Below are positions 17,298 through 27,260 of a stretch of DNA of 64,000 bases, in pieces. This DNA comes from Paeniglutamicibacter sulfureus (GTDB taxonomy: Bacteria > Actinomycetota > Actinomycetes > Actinomycetales > Micrococcaceae): assembly GCF_039535115.1 (NCBI RefSeq), contig NZ_BAAAWO010000001.1, forward strand, positions 3,286,001-3,350,000, written 5' to 3'. Made by a program: the position numbers and the translations under genes. Positions within the stretch are counted from its first letter, which is position 1. Every line of letters starts with the position of its first letter. The notes beneath the pieces were generated by a model. That model did no database searches. It was not told where the DNA came from and saw only the letters and a list, made by a program, of their open reading frames with translations.

Positions 17298-18587
17298 ATG
17301 AGCACGCCCACCCACCCCACCGATCGCGCGAGCTTGCAGGAAACAGACAAGATCGATGGCCTCGCCGGCTTTCGTGAGCGATTCTCACTTCCCGAAGGGC
17401 TGATCTACCTCGATGGAAACTCGTTGGGTCCCCTTCCGCGCGGTGCAGCCGAACGGGCAGCTGAAGTCATCAACAACGAGTGGGGACAGGGCCTGATCCG
17501 TTCCTGGAACACCTCTGGGTGGTTCGAGCTGCCCAGCCGGCTTGGGGACAAACTCTCCAAACTCATCGGCGGAAACGACGGCGAAACCGTCGTCACGGAC
17601 ACGACCAGCCTGAACTTGTTCAAGGCACTCGCTTCGGCGGTGCGCATCCAGCAGCAGGACGCGCCGGCCCGCCGGGTCATCCTGACCGAACGGGACAACT
17701 TCCCCACCGACATCTACATTGCCGAGGGCATCAGCGATTTCCTGAACTCAGTCAACGCCGAAACCAACGAGCACTACGAGGTGCGCCTCATTGACGAGAA
17801 CCTGACGCTGGAACAAGCGCTCGATGATTCCGTCGCGGTTCTCGCCCTGTCGCATGTCAATTACCGCACCGGCGCCATGTGGGACATGGACACCGTCACC
17901 GCGGCCGCCCATGAATCCGGTGCGCTGGTGATCTGGGACCTTGCCCACGCGGCAGGCGCCGTCCCGGTGGACCTCAACGGGGCCAACGCCGACTATGCGG
18001 TTGGTTGCACCTACAAATACCTCAACGGCGGGCCTGGCTCCCCGGCCTTCATTTGGGTCAATGCGCGCCACCAGGGCCGCTTCTGGCAGCCCTTGACCGG
18101 TTGGTGGTCCCACGAGGCGCCGTTTGCGATGTCCGACAGCTACACGGCCGCCAGCGACGTTCGCCGCTTCCTGTGCGGAACCCAGCCGATCACGTCCATG
18201 GCCATGGTCGAATGCGGGCTGGATGTGTCCTTGGAAGCCGACATGGGCCTGGTGCGGGCCAAGTCGCTCGCACTGGCAGACGTGTTCATCTCCCTGGTGC
18301 GCGAGCGCTGCGGTGAATTCGGCCTCGAGCTGGTGACGCCCGAGAACCACGCCGAACGCGGCAGCCACGTCAGCTTCCGCCACCCCGAGGGATACTCCAT
18401 CATCCAGGCGTTGATCGACCGGGGCGTCATTGGCGATTACCGAGAGCCCGAGGTGCTGCGGTTCGGTCTCACACCGCTCTACCTTTCCTACACGGACATC
18501 TGGGATGCGGTCGAAATCCTGCGCGACATCCTGGAAACCCGAGCCTGGGACGTCCCCGCCTACCGAACGCGCCAAGCCGTCACCTAA
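17298..18587 (+). CDS. kynU: Kynureninase
   Basis: The product has 429 aa. This PLP enzyme cleaves L-kynurenine to anthranilate and alanine in tryptophan catabolism. The family entry motif is [18 protein letters not shown]-binding features include [32 protein letters not shown] and the Schiff-base lysine K240 in [13 protein letters not shown]. The C-terminus has the small domain ending [19 protein letters not shown]. Length is normal. ATG at 17298 has AAAGG upstream. It pairs with the divergent Lrp-type regulator and a downstream amino-acid permease. No kynA/kynB genes are in the window, so this locus may serve uptake and use of external kynurenine. Confidence 0.95.
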   Translation: MSTPTHPTDRASLQETDKIDGLAGFRERFSLPEGLIYLDGNSLGPLPRGAAERAAEVINNEWGQGLIRSWNTSGWFELPSRLGDKLSKLIGGNDGETVVTDTTSLNLFKALASAVRIQQQDAPARRVILTERDNFPTDIYIAEGISDFLNSVNAETNEHYEVRLIDENLTLEQALDDSVAVLALSHVNYRTGAMWDMDTVTAAAHESGALVIWDLAHAAGAVPVDLNGANADYAVGCTYKYLNGGPGSPAFIWVNARHQGRFWQPLTGWWSHEAPFAMSDSYTAASDVRRFLCGTQPITSMAMVECGLDVSLEADMGLVRAKSLALADVFISLVRERCGEFGLELVTPENHAERGSHVSFRHPEGYSIIQALIDRGVIGDYREPEVLRFGLTPLYLSYTDIWDAVEILRDILETRAWDVPAYRTRQAVT

Positions 18588-18632
18588 GAGGGCAACAGCC
18601 CAACCAAACCTGCCCAGTGGGCCGTCTGGCGA

Positions 18633-18655
18633 AAACCCGGACCGCCCGCGGGTTT
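18633..18655 (+). terminator. Weak hairpin between kynU and the permease
   Basis: AAACCCG (18633-18639) pairs with CGGGTTT (18649-18655) around a nine-base GC-rich loop. No long T-run follows. It could reduce read-through from kynU into the permease, or it may be a chance structure. Confidence 0.3.
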
Positions 18656-18712
18656 GTCGTACCCAAAAACAACTGCACTGCTTCACCCGCACACAATGAT
18701 TCGAGGATACTT

Positions 18713-20129
18713 ATGAGCTCGTCGTTGAATAACATCAAGAAACGAGAAGGCGGCTTGTCCCGGCAGCTGACGTCCCGCCAGCTGGGCATGATTGCCCTGG
18801 GCGGCGCCATCGGCACAGGTCTTTTCCTGGGCAGCAAGTTTGCCATCTCCTTTGCCGGCCCCAGCGTCATCATCAGCTATGTCATTGGCGGGTTTGATTG
18901 CCCTCCTTCTCATGGGAGCCCTCTCGGAGATGACGGTTGCCCACGCGACCACCGGGTCCTTCGGCGCCTTCGCGGAGCACTACATCAGCCCGTTTGCCGG
19001 ATTCATGATCAAGTACCTGTACTGGTCATGCATCGTGCTGGCGGTGGGAACGGAAGTCACTGCGGTAGGCGACTACATGCAGATGTGGTTCCCTTCGGTT
19101 CCGCCGATTGTTTGGGTCCTCGGATTCTCCGCGTTGCTCATCGGGGTCAACATGTTCAACGTCAAGGCCTTCGGCACCCTCGAATACTGGTTCTCCGCAA
19201 CCAAGGTCTTCGCCATTGTGGGATTCATCGTTGTTGCCGCGGCACTGGTTTTTGGTGGATCGAACCCGGACTTCGGCATGCAGAACTACAACGCCGACGG
19301 CGGTTTCTTCCTGGGCGGTGCAAAGGGAGTGTGGTTTGCCGTCATTGTGGCGATTTTCTCCTACCTGAGCATCGAAATGATCGCGGTGGCTGCCGGCGAG
19401 GCCAAGGAGCCCGAGGTGGCGGTCAAGAAGGCCTTCAAGGTCACCTTGTTGCGCCTCTTCCTCTTCTACATCCTGACCCTCTCCTTGATTCTTGCCATCG
19501 CGCCGGTGGGCAAGATCCTTGAAGGCGGCAGTCCGTTTGTCACGGTCATGCAGGTCATCGGCATTCCCTACGCCGATTCCATCCTGAACTTCGTGGTCAT
19601 CGTGGCGGCCTTGTCGGCCATGAACTCGCAGCTCTACATCTCCACCCGCATGATGTTTTTCCTCTCGCGCGGTGGCCACGCCCCGAGGATGTTCGGAAAG
19701 GTGCGTAGGAACGGCGCCCCGGTCAATGCACTGCTGCTTTCGGCCGGAGGCATCGCCGTGGCGACGCTGATCTATGCCGCCAATCCCGAAACGGGATTCA
19801 CCGTGATGATGGCCTTGTCCATGTTTGGTGCCATGGCCACGTGGATGCTGATCTTCGTCACCCACCTGTTTTTCCGTCGTCACCATAAGCGCAGCGGCGA
19901 GGAACTTTCCTACAAGCTGCCCTTCTATCCGCTGGGTTCGCTGCTGGGCGCATTGCTGATGGCGGCCCTCCTGGTCACCACGCTGTTTACCCAGGAATTC
20001 CAGATGACACTGATATTCGGCTTCCCTTTCGCGCTGGTGGTTGCGGCACTCTATTTCCTACTGCGCAAACGAATGGTCCCTGCCGAGGAGGAGCTCCGGG
20101 AAGCGGCTGCCGTGGGGGACTTGGCATAA
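18713..20129 (+). pseudogene. Amino-acid permease (APC/AAT family) with a +1 frameshift near codon 60
   Basis: The start ATG at 18713 gives MSSSLNNIKKREGGLSRQL, then RQLGMIALGGAIGTGLFLGS, the classic first helix of AAT permeases (AroP/GabP/AnsP type). After YVIGG the frame breaks: the TTT at 18893-18895 has one T too many. The adjacent frame continues perfectly as LIALLLMGALSEMTVAHATT to the end (LRKRMVPAEEELREAAAVGD), giving about 471 aa and 12 helices in total. No other defect is visible, so this is either a sequencing/assembly error or a very recent inactivation. The position after kynU suggests a KynP-like kynurenine or aromatic amino-acid importer. Substrate specificity is inferred from context only. 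Confidence 0.85.
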
Positions 20130-20299
20130 CTCACAAGTGATTTCCTGCTCCCGGTGAAGATGCCCGGCAACGCCGGACGGTACGCTGATGCGGCCTTCGC
20201 GCGGTGCCGGGCATTCTCGTCGAAAACGCGGGTGATCCAAGGGACAGGCGCTCCGATGCGCATAGAATCGTCCACGGTGTCCAACTCGAAAGGAACGAT

Positions 20300-20926
20300 G
20301 TGGCGAAGCTGTACTTCCGCTATGGGGCAATGAATTCCGGCAAGTCCACGGGTCTTCTCCAGACCGCTTTCAACTATGAAGAGCGCGGACAGCGGGTCCT
20401 CTTGGCGAAGCCGGGGATCGATACGAAGGGCGACTCGGCAATAGTTTCCCGCCTGGGAATGAGCCGCGACGTGGATTTCCTCATCCCGCCGTCAGCGAAT
20501 GCCCGGGAACTTTTTGCCACTAAAGTCGCCGGGGACGACCCGGATGCCCTGCTGCAGCACGTGGATGCGCCTCCGGTGGCGTGCCTGCTGGTTGACGAGG
20601 CCCAGTTCCTGACGCCGGAACAGGTCGATGACCTGTTCCGCATCGCCATCCTGGATAACGTCCCCGTGCTGGCCTACGGGATCCGCTCGGACTTCCGCAC
20701 CCATGCGTTTCCCGGGTCGCGGCGCCTGCTGGAGATCGCGCACAGCCTTGAGGAACTCAAGACGATTTGCCGCTGCGGAAAGAAGGCGGTGTTCAACACC
20801 CGCCGGATCGGCACCGAGATCATTTTCGATGGAGACCAGGTGGCCATCGACGGGGACGAGGTTTGGTACGAATCCCTCTGCGGAGCTTGCTACCTGGAAG
20901 CTTCGAACGGGCGTCTGGGCAGCTAA
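20300..20926 (+). CDS. tdk: Thymidine kinase
   Basis: The product has 208 aa. It phosphorylates thymidine to dTMP in pyrimidine salvage. The start is GTG at 20300 behind AAAGGA; upstream in-frame codons lack a ribosome site. The P-loop is GAMNSGKST (residues 9-17), the acidic motif is LLVDEAQFL, and the lasso/zinc features are CRCGKKA and a final CGAC. These match the type II (TK1-like) family and its normal length. The 3' end overlaps the convergent tetR gene by four bases (20923-20926). Confidence 0.95.
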   Translation: MAKLYFRYGAMNSGKSTGLLQTAFNYEERGQRVLLAKPGIDTKGDSAIVSRLGMSRDVDFLIPPSANARELFATKVAGDDPDALLQHVDAPPVACLLVDEAQFLTPEQVDDLFRIAILDNVPVLAYGIRSDFRTHAFPGSRRLLEIAHSLEELKTICRCGKKAVFNTRRIGTEIIFDGDQVAIDGDEVWYESLCGACYLEASNGRLGS

Positions 20927-21492
20927 CCGGCGATGGGTTCCAGTGCCATCCCTCGCAGGATCACCCGAACACCGTAGTCGAAGGCCTCGTCGCCCCAGTC
21001 GGATGATGACTCGGACGGTTCGGTGCCTGCGGCCAATGCCAGCGCCTCCTGGTGTGCGCCGATCGACCCCAGCAAATGATTGACCAGCACGTGCCGGGCA
21101 TAGGTGGCATCGCTCTCCGGGACGCCCGCGATCCGCAGGAAATCCAAGATCCAGCCCAACGGATCCAAGGACTCGGGACGCATGGATTGAGCAAGCTGCA
21201 TGACTTCCGCAGAGTCCGGAACCGTGATCAGCGCGGTGCGCAGCTGGCGCAGCAGCGCGGCGATGGCCATCGGTGCCAACGCAGGGGTGGGGGATTCGGG
21301 GCGAGGCACCGCGTCCAGGAGCCTGGCGGCAACATCCACGAGCAGTTCCTGCTTGGACTTCACATGCCAATACAGCGCCCCGACCTGAACATCCAGTTCC
21401 CGTGCCAGCCGGCGCATGGACAGGTCGGCCAGGCCGAACTCCGAGAGCACGCCCACGGCGGCATCAATGAGTTGTTCACGCGTCAGGGCCAT
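20923..21492 (-). CDS. TetR/AcrR-family transcriptional regulator
   Basis: The product has 189 aa, starting MALTREQLIDAAVGVLSEFG at 21492. The helix-turn-helix is LSMRRLARELDVQVGALYWH followed by VKSKQELL. The C-terminal helical domain (from about 70) has the TetR class C-terminal pattern with LGWILDFLRIAGVP and HVLVNHLLGSIGAHQEALAL. No efflux or enzyme gene is adjacent, so the ligand and targets are unknown. The divergent 21493-21646 region separates it from the TfoX-like gene, which could be its target. Longer starts upstream lack conservation. Confidence 0.8.
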   Translation of the reverse strand: MALTREQLIDAAVGVLSEFGLADLSMRRLARELDVQVGALYWHVKSKQELLVDVAARLLDAVPRPESPTPALAPMAIAALLRQLRTALITVPDSAEVMQLAQSMRPESLDPLGWILDFLRIAGVPESDATYARHVLVNHLLGSIGAHQEALALAAGTEPSESSSDWGDEAFDYGVRVILRGMALEPIAG

Positions 21493-21646
21493 GGCTCCCA
21501 GTCTAGGCGGCACTCCAAGCAAGTCTGAATGTGGGCGCATTTCTTCGCGTCATCATCTGGAGCAGCTGCAGGCGGGAGGCGCAGTCGTCAAAAGACTTTT
21601 GGTCGATCCCTCGACGCAAGGGGCAAAGGCGGGGTTTGATGGGGGC

Positions 21647-22006
21647 ATGAGTATGCAATTTCCTACACCAGAGGCCATGAAAGAGTTCCAGCGGCTCACC
21701 CGTGCCCTGCTTGGCGAGGGAGTGGCTGCCGGAAAGATGTTTGGCAAGGACGCCTTGAAGTACGAATCAAAGGCCATCGCCTGCCTTATCGAGGACACCA
21801 TGGGATTCAAGGTGGGACGCGCGAGTGAAATCATGCGCAAGGCCCTGGAATATCCCGGTGCCGGCCTCTTCGACCCCTCGGGTCAGGGGCGGCCCTTCCG
21901 CGACTGGGTGTCCGTTCCCGAAACATCGATCGAGCACTGGGAAACACTGGCACGCGCCGCATTGGCGGCGGCGGTTGAAGCAGAAGACGAGCCCAAGGAA
22001 GCATAA
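21647..22006 (+). CDS. Small protein resembling the TfoX/Sxy N-terminal domain
   Basis: The product has 119 aa, starting MSMQFPTPEAMKEFQRLTRA. The central part KMFGKDALKYESKAIACL, then GFKVGRASEI, and the end RPFRDWVSVPETSIEHWETL followed by ARAALAAAVE follow the TfoX_N pattern (KMFG, a KVG strand, a W-V-P motif, then an alanine-rich helix). In gamma-proteobacteria TfoX drives competence, but actinobacterial one-domain relatives have no known role. The assignment is by pattern and moderate. Other start codons just downstream (21653) are possible. Confidence 0.5.
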   Translation: MSMQFPTPEAMKEFQRLTRALLGEGVAAGKMFGKDALKYESKAIACLIEDTMGFKVGRASEIMRKALEYPGAGLFDPSGQGRPFRDWVSVPETSIEHWETLARAALAAAVEAEDEPKEA

Positions 22007-22174
22007 ATCCACTCATTGATGCTGCATCGGGTAAACTCGTGACGTAAGAGCCCCTTACTGTTCTTCCTGATCCTGCTTGGGCCAATCGAAGAGCGAGGGG
22101 CATTTCTGCGCCCGGCACCGCCGGGACCCGGCATTTTTGCCGGCCGCGCTGAATCGAGCAAGGGGGAGGATCCC

Positions 22175-23464
22175 ATGCCAGCAATCGTGATCGTCGGCGC
22201 CCAGTGGGGCGACGAAGGCAAGGGCAAGGCCACAGACCTTTTAGGTGGCCAGGTTGACTACGTTGTAAAGCCAAACGGCGGCAACAACGCAGGTCATACA
22301 GTTGTCGTTGGCGGTGAAAAGTATGAGCTCAAGCTCCTTCCCGCCGGTATTCTTTCGCCAAATGCCATCCCGATCATCGGCAACGGCTGTGTGGTCAACC
22401 TCGAGGCGCTCTTCGAAGAGATCGAGGGACTGGAGGCACGCGGTGCCGATACCTCGAAGCTGCGCGTCTCGGCCAACGCGCACCTGGTCGCCCCGTACCA
22501 CCAGACCATGGACAAGGTCACCGAACGCTTCCTGGGCAAGCGCGCCATCGGCACCACCGGGCGCGGCATTGGCCCGGCCTACATGGACAAGATCGGGCGC
22601 CTGGGCATCCGCGTGCAGGACGTCTTTGACGAATCCATCCTGCGCCAGAAGGTCGAGGGCGCACTGCGCCAGAAGAACGAACTGCTGGTCAAGGTCTACA
22701 ACCGCCGCAGCGTTGAGATCGACGAAATCGTCGAGTACTTCCTCTCCTACGCCGAGCGCCTGCGCCCGCTGGTCATCGATGCGACGCTCGAGCTGAACAA
22801 TGCGCTGGACGCCGGCAAGGTCGTGCTCATGGAAGGCGGCCAAGCCACTTTCCTGGACGTGGACCACGGCACCTACCCGTTCGTGACGTCTTCGAACCCG
22901 ACCGCCGGCGGCGCCTCGGTCGGCTCGGGCATCGGCCCAACCCGTATCAGCCGCTCGATCGGCATCATCAAGGCCTACACCACCCGCGTGGGTGCAGGGC
23001 CGTTCCCGACCGAGCTCTTTGACGACATGGGCGAATACTTGCAGAAGACCGGCGGGGAATTCGGCGTGAACACCGGCCGTCCGCGCCGTTGTGGCTGGTA
23101 CGACGCAGTGTTGGCCCGCCACGCCTCGCGCGTGAACGGCTTCACCGACTACTTCGTCACCAAGCTCGACGTGCTGACCAACATCGAGAAGATCCCGGTG
23201 TGCGTGGCCTACGACGTTGACGGGGTGCGCCACGACGAGATGCCGATGACGCAGACCGACTTCCACCACGCCAAGCCCGTCTTCGAATACTTCGACGGCT
23301 GGACCGAGGACATCACCGGTGCCCGCACCCTCGATGACCTGCCGGAGAATGCACGCAACTACGTGCTGGCGCTCGAAGCCATAAGCGGGACCCGTTTCTC
23401 CGCCATCGGCGTGGGACCGGACCGCGAGCAGACGATCGTCCGCCACGATTTGATCAACGACTGA
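22175..23464 (+). CDS. purA: Adenylosuccinate synthetase
   Basis: The product has 429 aa. It catalyses GTP-dependent conversion of IMP and aspartate to adenylosuccinate, the first committed step to AMP. The P-loop-like motif QWGDEGKGK is at residues 10-18 with catalytic D13; catalytic H41 is in [12 protein letters not shown]. Also visible are [17 protein letters not shown], the [16 protein letters not shown] switch region, and [14 protein letters not shown] near the substrate loop. Full normal length. ATG at 22175 follows a very strong GGGGGAGG site. It stands alone, with GC-rich inverted repeats before and after. Confidence 0.97.
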   Translation: MPAIVIVGAQWGDEGKGKATDLLGGQVDYVVKPNGGNNAGHTVVVGGEKYELKLLPAGILSPNAIPIIGNGCVVNLEALFEEIEGLEARGADTSKLRVSANAHLVAPYHQTMDKVTERFLGKRAIGTTGRGIGPAYMDKIGRLGIRVQDVFDESILRQKVEGALRQKNELLVKVYNRRSVEIDEIVEYFLSYAERLRPLVIDATLELNNALDAGKVVLMEGGQATFLDVDHGTYPFVTSSNPTAGGASVGSGIGPTRISRSIGIIKAYTTRVGAGPFPTELFDDMGEYLQKTGGEFGVNTGRPRRCGWYDAVLARHASRVNGFTDYFVTKLDVLTNIEKIPVCVAYDVDGVRHDEMPMTQTDFHHAKPVFEYFDGWTEDITGARTLDDLPENARNYVLALEAISGTRFSAIGVGPDREQTIVRHDLIND

Positions 23465-23477
23465 CAGCGACGCGCTC

Positions 23478-23530
23478 GGGCGCGGTGTGGGGCAGGATGA
23501 ATGACATTCACCTGGCCCGGCACCGCGCCC
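23478..23530 (+). terminator. Inverted repeat downstream of purA
   Basis: GGGCGCGGTG (23478-23487) pairs perfectly with CACCGCGCCC (23521-23530) across a 33-base loop, followed by TTG. The large loop and lack of a T-run make this a weak terminator candidate. Confidence 0.4.
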
Positions 23531-23708
23531 TTGCCGTGTCCGGGGCACGGATGCCGTCTTGACCCGTCTCGAGATGCCGAACCGTCCCCCTGTCGACCGT
23601 TTTGCCGTCACATTCTTCGGGTCGGGGCAAAAATCACTGCAGCTGACTCGCCGAGTTGGCGATTGTCGTTAGGCTGGGTGAAAGAACTCAGCGACGAAGG
23701 GAATCGCC

Positions 23709-24488
23709 ATGAAGGTCAGCGTTGGTCAATTTGCCCCCACAGGGTCGGTCACCGACAACTTGGAAACCATGGAACGACTGGTTGCCAAGGCGAAGGCCGA
23801 GGCCGCTGACCTGGTGCTCTTTCCCGAAGAGGCCATGCTCGCCGTTTCCCAGGTGACGGGCCCGTTGAATGACGCCCTCGAAGGGAACTGGACCAAATTC
23901 GTCCAGCAGCTTTCCTTCATGGCCGCCGAGCACAAGATTGCCATTGTGGCCGGGGGATACGAGCAAAGTGGCGACGAACGGCCCTACAACACCCTGGTGG
24001 TGCTCGGAGAGGATGGCGCGATCCTGGGGACCTACCGCAAGATCCACCTCTACGACGCATTCTCCTACCAGGAATCGAAGTCGATCAAGGCCGGAGATGT
24101 TGCCGAGGTCCCCGTCTTCGAAATCGCCGGCATGAAGGTCGGGGTGTTCACCTGCTATGACCTGCGTTTCCCGGAAATCGCCCGGAGGCTGGTCAACGAG
24201 GGCGCCGAACTGTTGCTGGTGGCCGCCGCCTGGTTCAAGGGCGAGCACAAGATCGAGCACTGGGAAACCCTGTTGCGGGCACGCGCGATCGAGAACACGG
24301 TGTGGGTCGCGGCCGCCGGAACCAGCTCGGGCCACACCATCGGCCACTCGGCGATCCTGGATCCCATGGGTGTGCCGATCGAGTACCTGGGCGACGATGC
24401 CGAGGGCTTGGTGACGACCGATGTCACGCGCCGGCGCATCGACGAGGTGCGCGAGTTCCTGCCGGTGCTGGCCAACCGCAGGCTGTAG
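23709..24488 (+). CDS. Carbon-nitrogen hydrolase (nitrilase superfamily amidase)
   Basis: The product has 259 aa. The catalytic triad of the superfamily is visible: E40 (LVLFPEEAM), K111 (TYRKIHLYDAFSY) and C149 (VGVFTCYDLRFPE). GSRS-like signals of true nitrilases are absent. The size and CYDLRFPE motif fit the Nit/omega-amidase and deaminated-glutathione amidase branch, which hydrolyse small amides in metabolite repair. The exact substrate cannot be told. AAGGGA precedes the ATG at 23709. A strong terminator follows directly. Confidence 0.85.
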   Translation: MKVSVGQFAPTGSVTDNLETMERLVAKAKAEAADLVLFPEEAMLAVSQVTGPLNDALEGNWTKFVQQLSFMAAEHKIAIVAGGYEQSGDERPYNTLVVLGEDGAILGTYRKIHLYDAFSYQESKSIKAGDVAEVPVFEIAGMKVGVFTCYDLRFPEIARRLVNEGAELLLVAAAWFKGEHKIEHWETLLRARAIENTVWVAAAGTSSGHTIGHSAILDPMGVPIEYLGDDAEGLVTTDVTRRRIDEVREFLPVLANRRL

Positions 24489-24502
24489 GAAAAGGAATGC
24501 CC

Positions 24503-24545
24503 GGGAGCCCGTGCGTGTGCCGTCCAGGCGCCCGCACGGGCTCCC
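24503..24545 (+). terminator. Rho-independent terminator after the nitrilase-family gene
   Basis: The 13-bp perfect stem GGGAGCCCGTGCG (24503-24515) / CGCACGGGCTCCC (24533-24545) has a 17-base loop and is followed by TTT, 14 bp after the stop codon. Confidence 0.85.
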
Positions 24546-24690
24546 TTTGCGTCTCCCGCGGGCAGTCTGAACCCGGCCGCCGAAGCGCCGGCCGCGACCC
24601 AACGAATTTCACAGTTCTGGGCATGTACGCTTCGGGTTCCGCCCACTACTATTGGTGCTCGATGTAACTCCAATTAGGCAGGATAGGGCA

Positions 24691-25077
24691 GTGGGCACCA
24701 CCGACACGCAAATGAATGAAGCCATCATCGAGGAATGGGCCGAGGCAACGGCGCAGGCCTACAACGACTCATTGTCCGGCCTGGACCTGGCTCGTGTGCC
24801 GAAGGCTGTGCGGGCCTTCATTGAACTGTATGGGCAGAGCAAGGACATGACCTTCAACGCCGACTACTCACCGATCGACTACTTCGAGGAACACCCTGCC
24901 TCGGCGATCGGAATCATCCTCGACACCCCTGAGGCCCTGGAACTGTTGGACGACGACGAGGAAGAAGCGCTCGAGGACATCCTCGGCTTTGCCGAGGCCT
25001 GGGCGGAGTTCGATTCAAACCAGCAGCCGGACCTCGGGGTTTCCGAGGCCGACGACGAGGACGACACCGGGTGGTAA
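24691..25077 (+). CDS. Hypothetical acidic protein
   Basis: The product has 128 aa. GTG at 24691 is chosen because AGGATAGGGCA lies just upstream. The protein is helical and strongly acidic, with a near-continuous Asp/Glu run (LDDDEEEALEDILGFAEAWA) and the C-terminus ADDEDDTGW. It has no signal peptide, membrane helix or recognised domain. It is flanked on both sides by strong terminators, so it is a single-gene unit. The function is unknown. Confidence 0.7.
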   Translation: MGTTDTQMNEAIIEEWAEATAQAYNDSLSGLDLARVPKAVRAFIELYGQSKDMTFNADYSPIDYFEEHPASAIGIILDTPEALELLDDDEEEALEDILGFAEAWAEFDSNQQPDLGVSEADDEDDTGW

Positions 25078-25156
25078 CGAGAACCATGGGCCGCCCCTGA
25101 ATTGCGGGTTGCCTACGGGAATCGCTCGGGCCGTCCCGCGGGTTCCCTCCAATGGG

Positions 25157-25200
25157 AAGGGTCCGTGCCGGAAACCATGGGGTTTCGGGCACGGACCCTT
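25157..25200. terminator. Strong bidirectional terminator hairpin
   Basis: AAGGGTCCGTGCC (25157-25169) pairs perfectly with GGCACGGACCCTT (25188-25200). The inner GAAACC/GGTTTC extends the stem. A and T runs at both ends make it usable on both strands, between the acidic-protein gene (+) and the convergent CoA-binding gene (-). Confidence 0.9.
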
Positions 25201-25221
25201 CGCATGGGGCAGACTGTCTTG

Positions 25222-25722
25222 CTAGGCGAGCAACTGGCGCTTGGAGGAGATGACGCCGGTGTTGAACCCGGCCAGGCGCAGCCCGCCGTGGAAACGTGCG
25301 TGTTCGATCTTCACGCACCGGTCCATCACCACATTCAGGCCGTTGGCCTCGGCCTTGGCCGCGACCTCCTCGTGCCAGGAACCCAGTTGCAGCCACAGGG
25401 TCTTGGCCCCCACGGCGATCGACTCGTCCAGGACGCCGGGCAGGTCGTCGTGCTTGCGGAAGACCTCCACCAGGTCCGGTGTCTCCGGCAGGTCGGCCAG
25501 CGACTTGTAGACCGGCTGGCCCAGGATCTCATCGAGCACCGGGTTGACGAAGTAGACCTTGTACTTGGAGGAGGACAACAGGTAGGTCGCCACGAAGTAG
25601 CTGGCGCGCGAGGGCTTGTTGGAAGCGCCCACGATCGCGATCGACTTCGTGTTGCGCAGGATCTCGAGGCGTTCGGCCGCGTTCGGGCCTTCCCAGGTGC
25701 GGGTATCCACGGCGTTGCTCAT
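25222..25722 (-). CDS. CoA-binding domain protein (YccU-like), coupled to metY
   Basis: The product has 166 aa. It has a Rossmann CoA-binding fold: SIAIVGASNKPSRASYFVA, VYFVNPVLDEILGQPVY, TLWLQLGSWHEEVAAKAE and VVMDRCVKIEHARF. The family (PF13380 type) resembles the nucleotide/CoA domain of succinyl-CoA ligase but lacks the ligase part, and its function is unsettled. The ATG (25722) overlaps the metY stop by one base (TAATG), so it is the second gene of the SAM-riboswitch-controlled metY operon. A relative lies at 60581 beside methionine transport genes, which suggests a role tied to sulfur or methionine metabolism. Confidence 0.85.
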   Translation of the reverse strand: MSNAVDTRTWEGPNAAERLEILRNTKSIAIVGASNKPSRASYFVATYLLSSSKYKVYFVNPVLDEILGQPVYKSLADLPETPDLVEVFRKHDDLPGVLDESIAVGAKTLWLQLGSWHEEVAAKAEANGLNVVMDRCVKIEHARFHGGLRLAGFNTGVISSKRQLLA

Positions 25723-27095
25723 TACTTGGCTCCCGTCACGGCGGCCGCGCGGGCGGCGTCGATGGAGCAGGCTGCCCCGTCGTAGGCTTCCTCGGCCGGG
25801 GCGTCGGCCACCAGCTGCGAGGCGGTCAGGGCCTGGTCCAGGTCCCAGAGGATGTCATCGATGTCTTCCAGTCCCACCGAGAAGCGGATCAGGTCCTCGG
25901 GAACGCCTGCCGCAACCAGCTGGTCGGCGGAGAGCTGCTGGTGGGTGGTGGAAGCCGGGTGCAGCACCAGGGTGCGCACGTCCCCGACGTTGGCCAGGTG
26001 GCTGGCCAACTGCAATGCCTCGATGAAGGCACTGCCGGCGGCGCGGCCGCCCTTGACGCCGAAGCTGAACACGGAGCCGACGCCCAGGGGCAACAGCTCC
26101 TGGGCACGCTCGTAGTGCGGGTGGGAGGGCAGGCCTGCGTAGTTCACGTAGGAAATGCGCGGGTCGGCCTCCAGCCATGCGGCCACGGCCTTGGCATTGG
26201 CCAGGTGCGAGTCCATGCGCTGGGGCAAGGTCTCGACGCCCTGCAGCAGCTGGAACGCGGACTGGGCCGGCAGTGCCGGTCCGATGTCGCGCAGCTGCTC
26301 GCTGCGCAACTTGGTCAGGAAGCCGTACTCGCCGAAGTTGTCCCACCAGGAGACGTTGCCGTAGGAGGCCACGGGCTCGGTCATCGCGGGGAACTTGCCA
26401 TTGCCCCAGTTGAAGGTGCCGGCCTCCACGACGATGCCGCCGAGGGTGGTGCCGTGGCCGCCGAGGAACTTGGTGGCGGAGTGGATGACGATGTCGGCAC
26501 CGTGCTCGATCGGGCGCAACAGGTACGGAGGGGTGAGGGTCGAATCGACAACCAGCGGGAGGCCCGCGGCGTGGGCGACCTCGGCCAGGCCCCTGAGGTC
26601 GGCGACGTCGCCGGAAGGGTTGGCCACGACCTCGGTGTAGACCGCCTTGGTGTTTTCCTGGATGGCGGCGGCGAACTCGGCCGGATCCGTGGAGTCGATG
26701 AAGGTCGTCGACACCCCGAAGCGACGCAGCGTCACGTCGAGCTGGGTGATGGTGCCGCCGTAGAGCTTGGAGGAGGCCACGATGTGGTCCCCGGCGCCTG
26801 CAAGTGCGGCGAAGGTGATGAATTCGGCTGCCATGCCCGAGCCGGTGGCCACCGCGCCGATGCCGCCTTCGAGGGAGGCGATGCGCTCCTCGAATGCCGC
26901 CACCGTCGGGTTGCCGATGCGGGAGTAGATGTTGCCGTACTTTTGCAGCGCAAAGAGGTTCGCGGCGTCGTCGGAATCCTTGAAGACAAACGACGTGGTC
27001 TGGTAGATCGGAACTGCGCGCGAGCCGTGCTCGGCGTCAGGGGTGCCGCCGGCGTGCAGCGCGCGCGTGCGGAATCCAAATTGGTGTTCGGCCAT
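25722..27095 (-). CDS. metY: O-acetylhomoserine sulfhydrylase (Cys/Met metabolism PLP enzyme)
   Basis: The product has 457 aa. The start ATG at 27095 begins MAEHQFGFRTRALHAGGTPD, the usual family N-terminus. It converts O-acetylhomoserine plus sulfide (or methanethiol) to homocysteine (or methionine) and acetate. Motifs are AVPIYQTTSFVFKDS, YSRIGNPTVAAFEERIASLE, SGMAAEFITFAALAGAGDHI, the PLP lysine in HSATKFLGGHGTTLGG, and HPASTTHQQLS near the C-terminus. The long length with a DNFGEYGFLTKLRSEQLRD region matches MetY rather than MetB. A SAM-I-like riboswitch lies 166 nt upstream. AAGGAG is about 12 bases before the start. Co-transcribed with the CoA-binding gene. Confidence 0.93.
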   Translation of the reverse strand: MAEHQFGFRTRALHAGGTPDAEHGSRAVPIYQTTSFVFKDSDDAANLFALQKYGNIYSRIGNPTVAAFEERIASLEGGIGAVATGSGMAAEFITFAALAGAGDHIVASSKLYGGTITQLDVTLRRFGVSTTFIDSTDPAEFAAAIQENTKAVYTEVVANPSGDVADLRGLAEVAHAAGLPLVVDSTLTPPYLLRPIEHGADIVIHSATKFLGGHGTTLGGIVVEAGTFNWGNGKFPAMTEPVASYGNVSWWDNFGEYGFLTKLRSEQLRDIGPALPAQSAFQLLQGVETLPQRMDSHLANAKAVAAWLEADPRISYVNYAGLPSHPHYERAQELLPLGVGSVFSFGVKGGRAAGSAFIEALQLASHLANVGDVRTLVLHPASTTHQQLSADQLVAAGVPEDLIRFSVGLEDIDDILWDLDQALTASQLVADAPAEEAYDGAACSIDAARAAAVTGAK

Positions 27096-27260
27096 GAGGG
27101 TGGCTGACTCCTTGCGTATACGGCTGGGGCAGCCCTGGGTGCGGACTGTCCTCGCCTGTGGTGGGGCGGGTGGTGCTTCTCCCGGATGAATGCGGCGCCG
27201 AAGTGCCCTCGGGGAGGGGTTTCCCTGCGGGCGCATCGACACCCAAGATCGCTGGTGCGT

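Noticed and set aside
22241..23611. 456-codon minus-strand frame opposite purA
   Set aside because: Shadow of a strongly conserved gene; composition is biased and no domain is visible.
25941..27107. Long plus-strand frame opposite metY
   Set aside because: Glycine/valine/glutamine-biased shadow; metY is conserved along its whole length.
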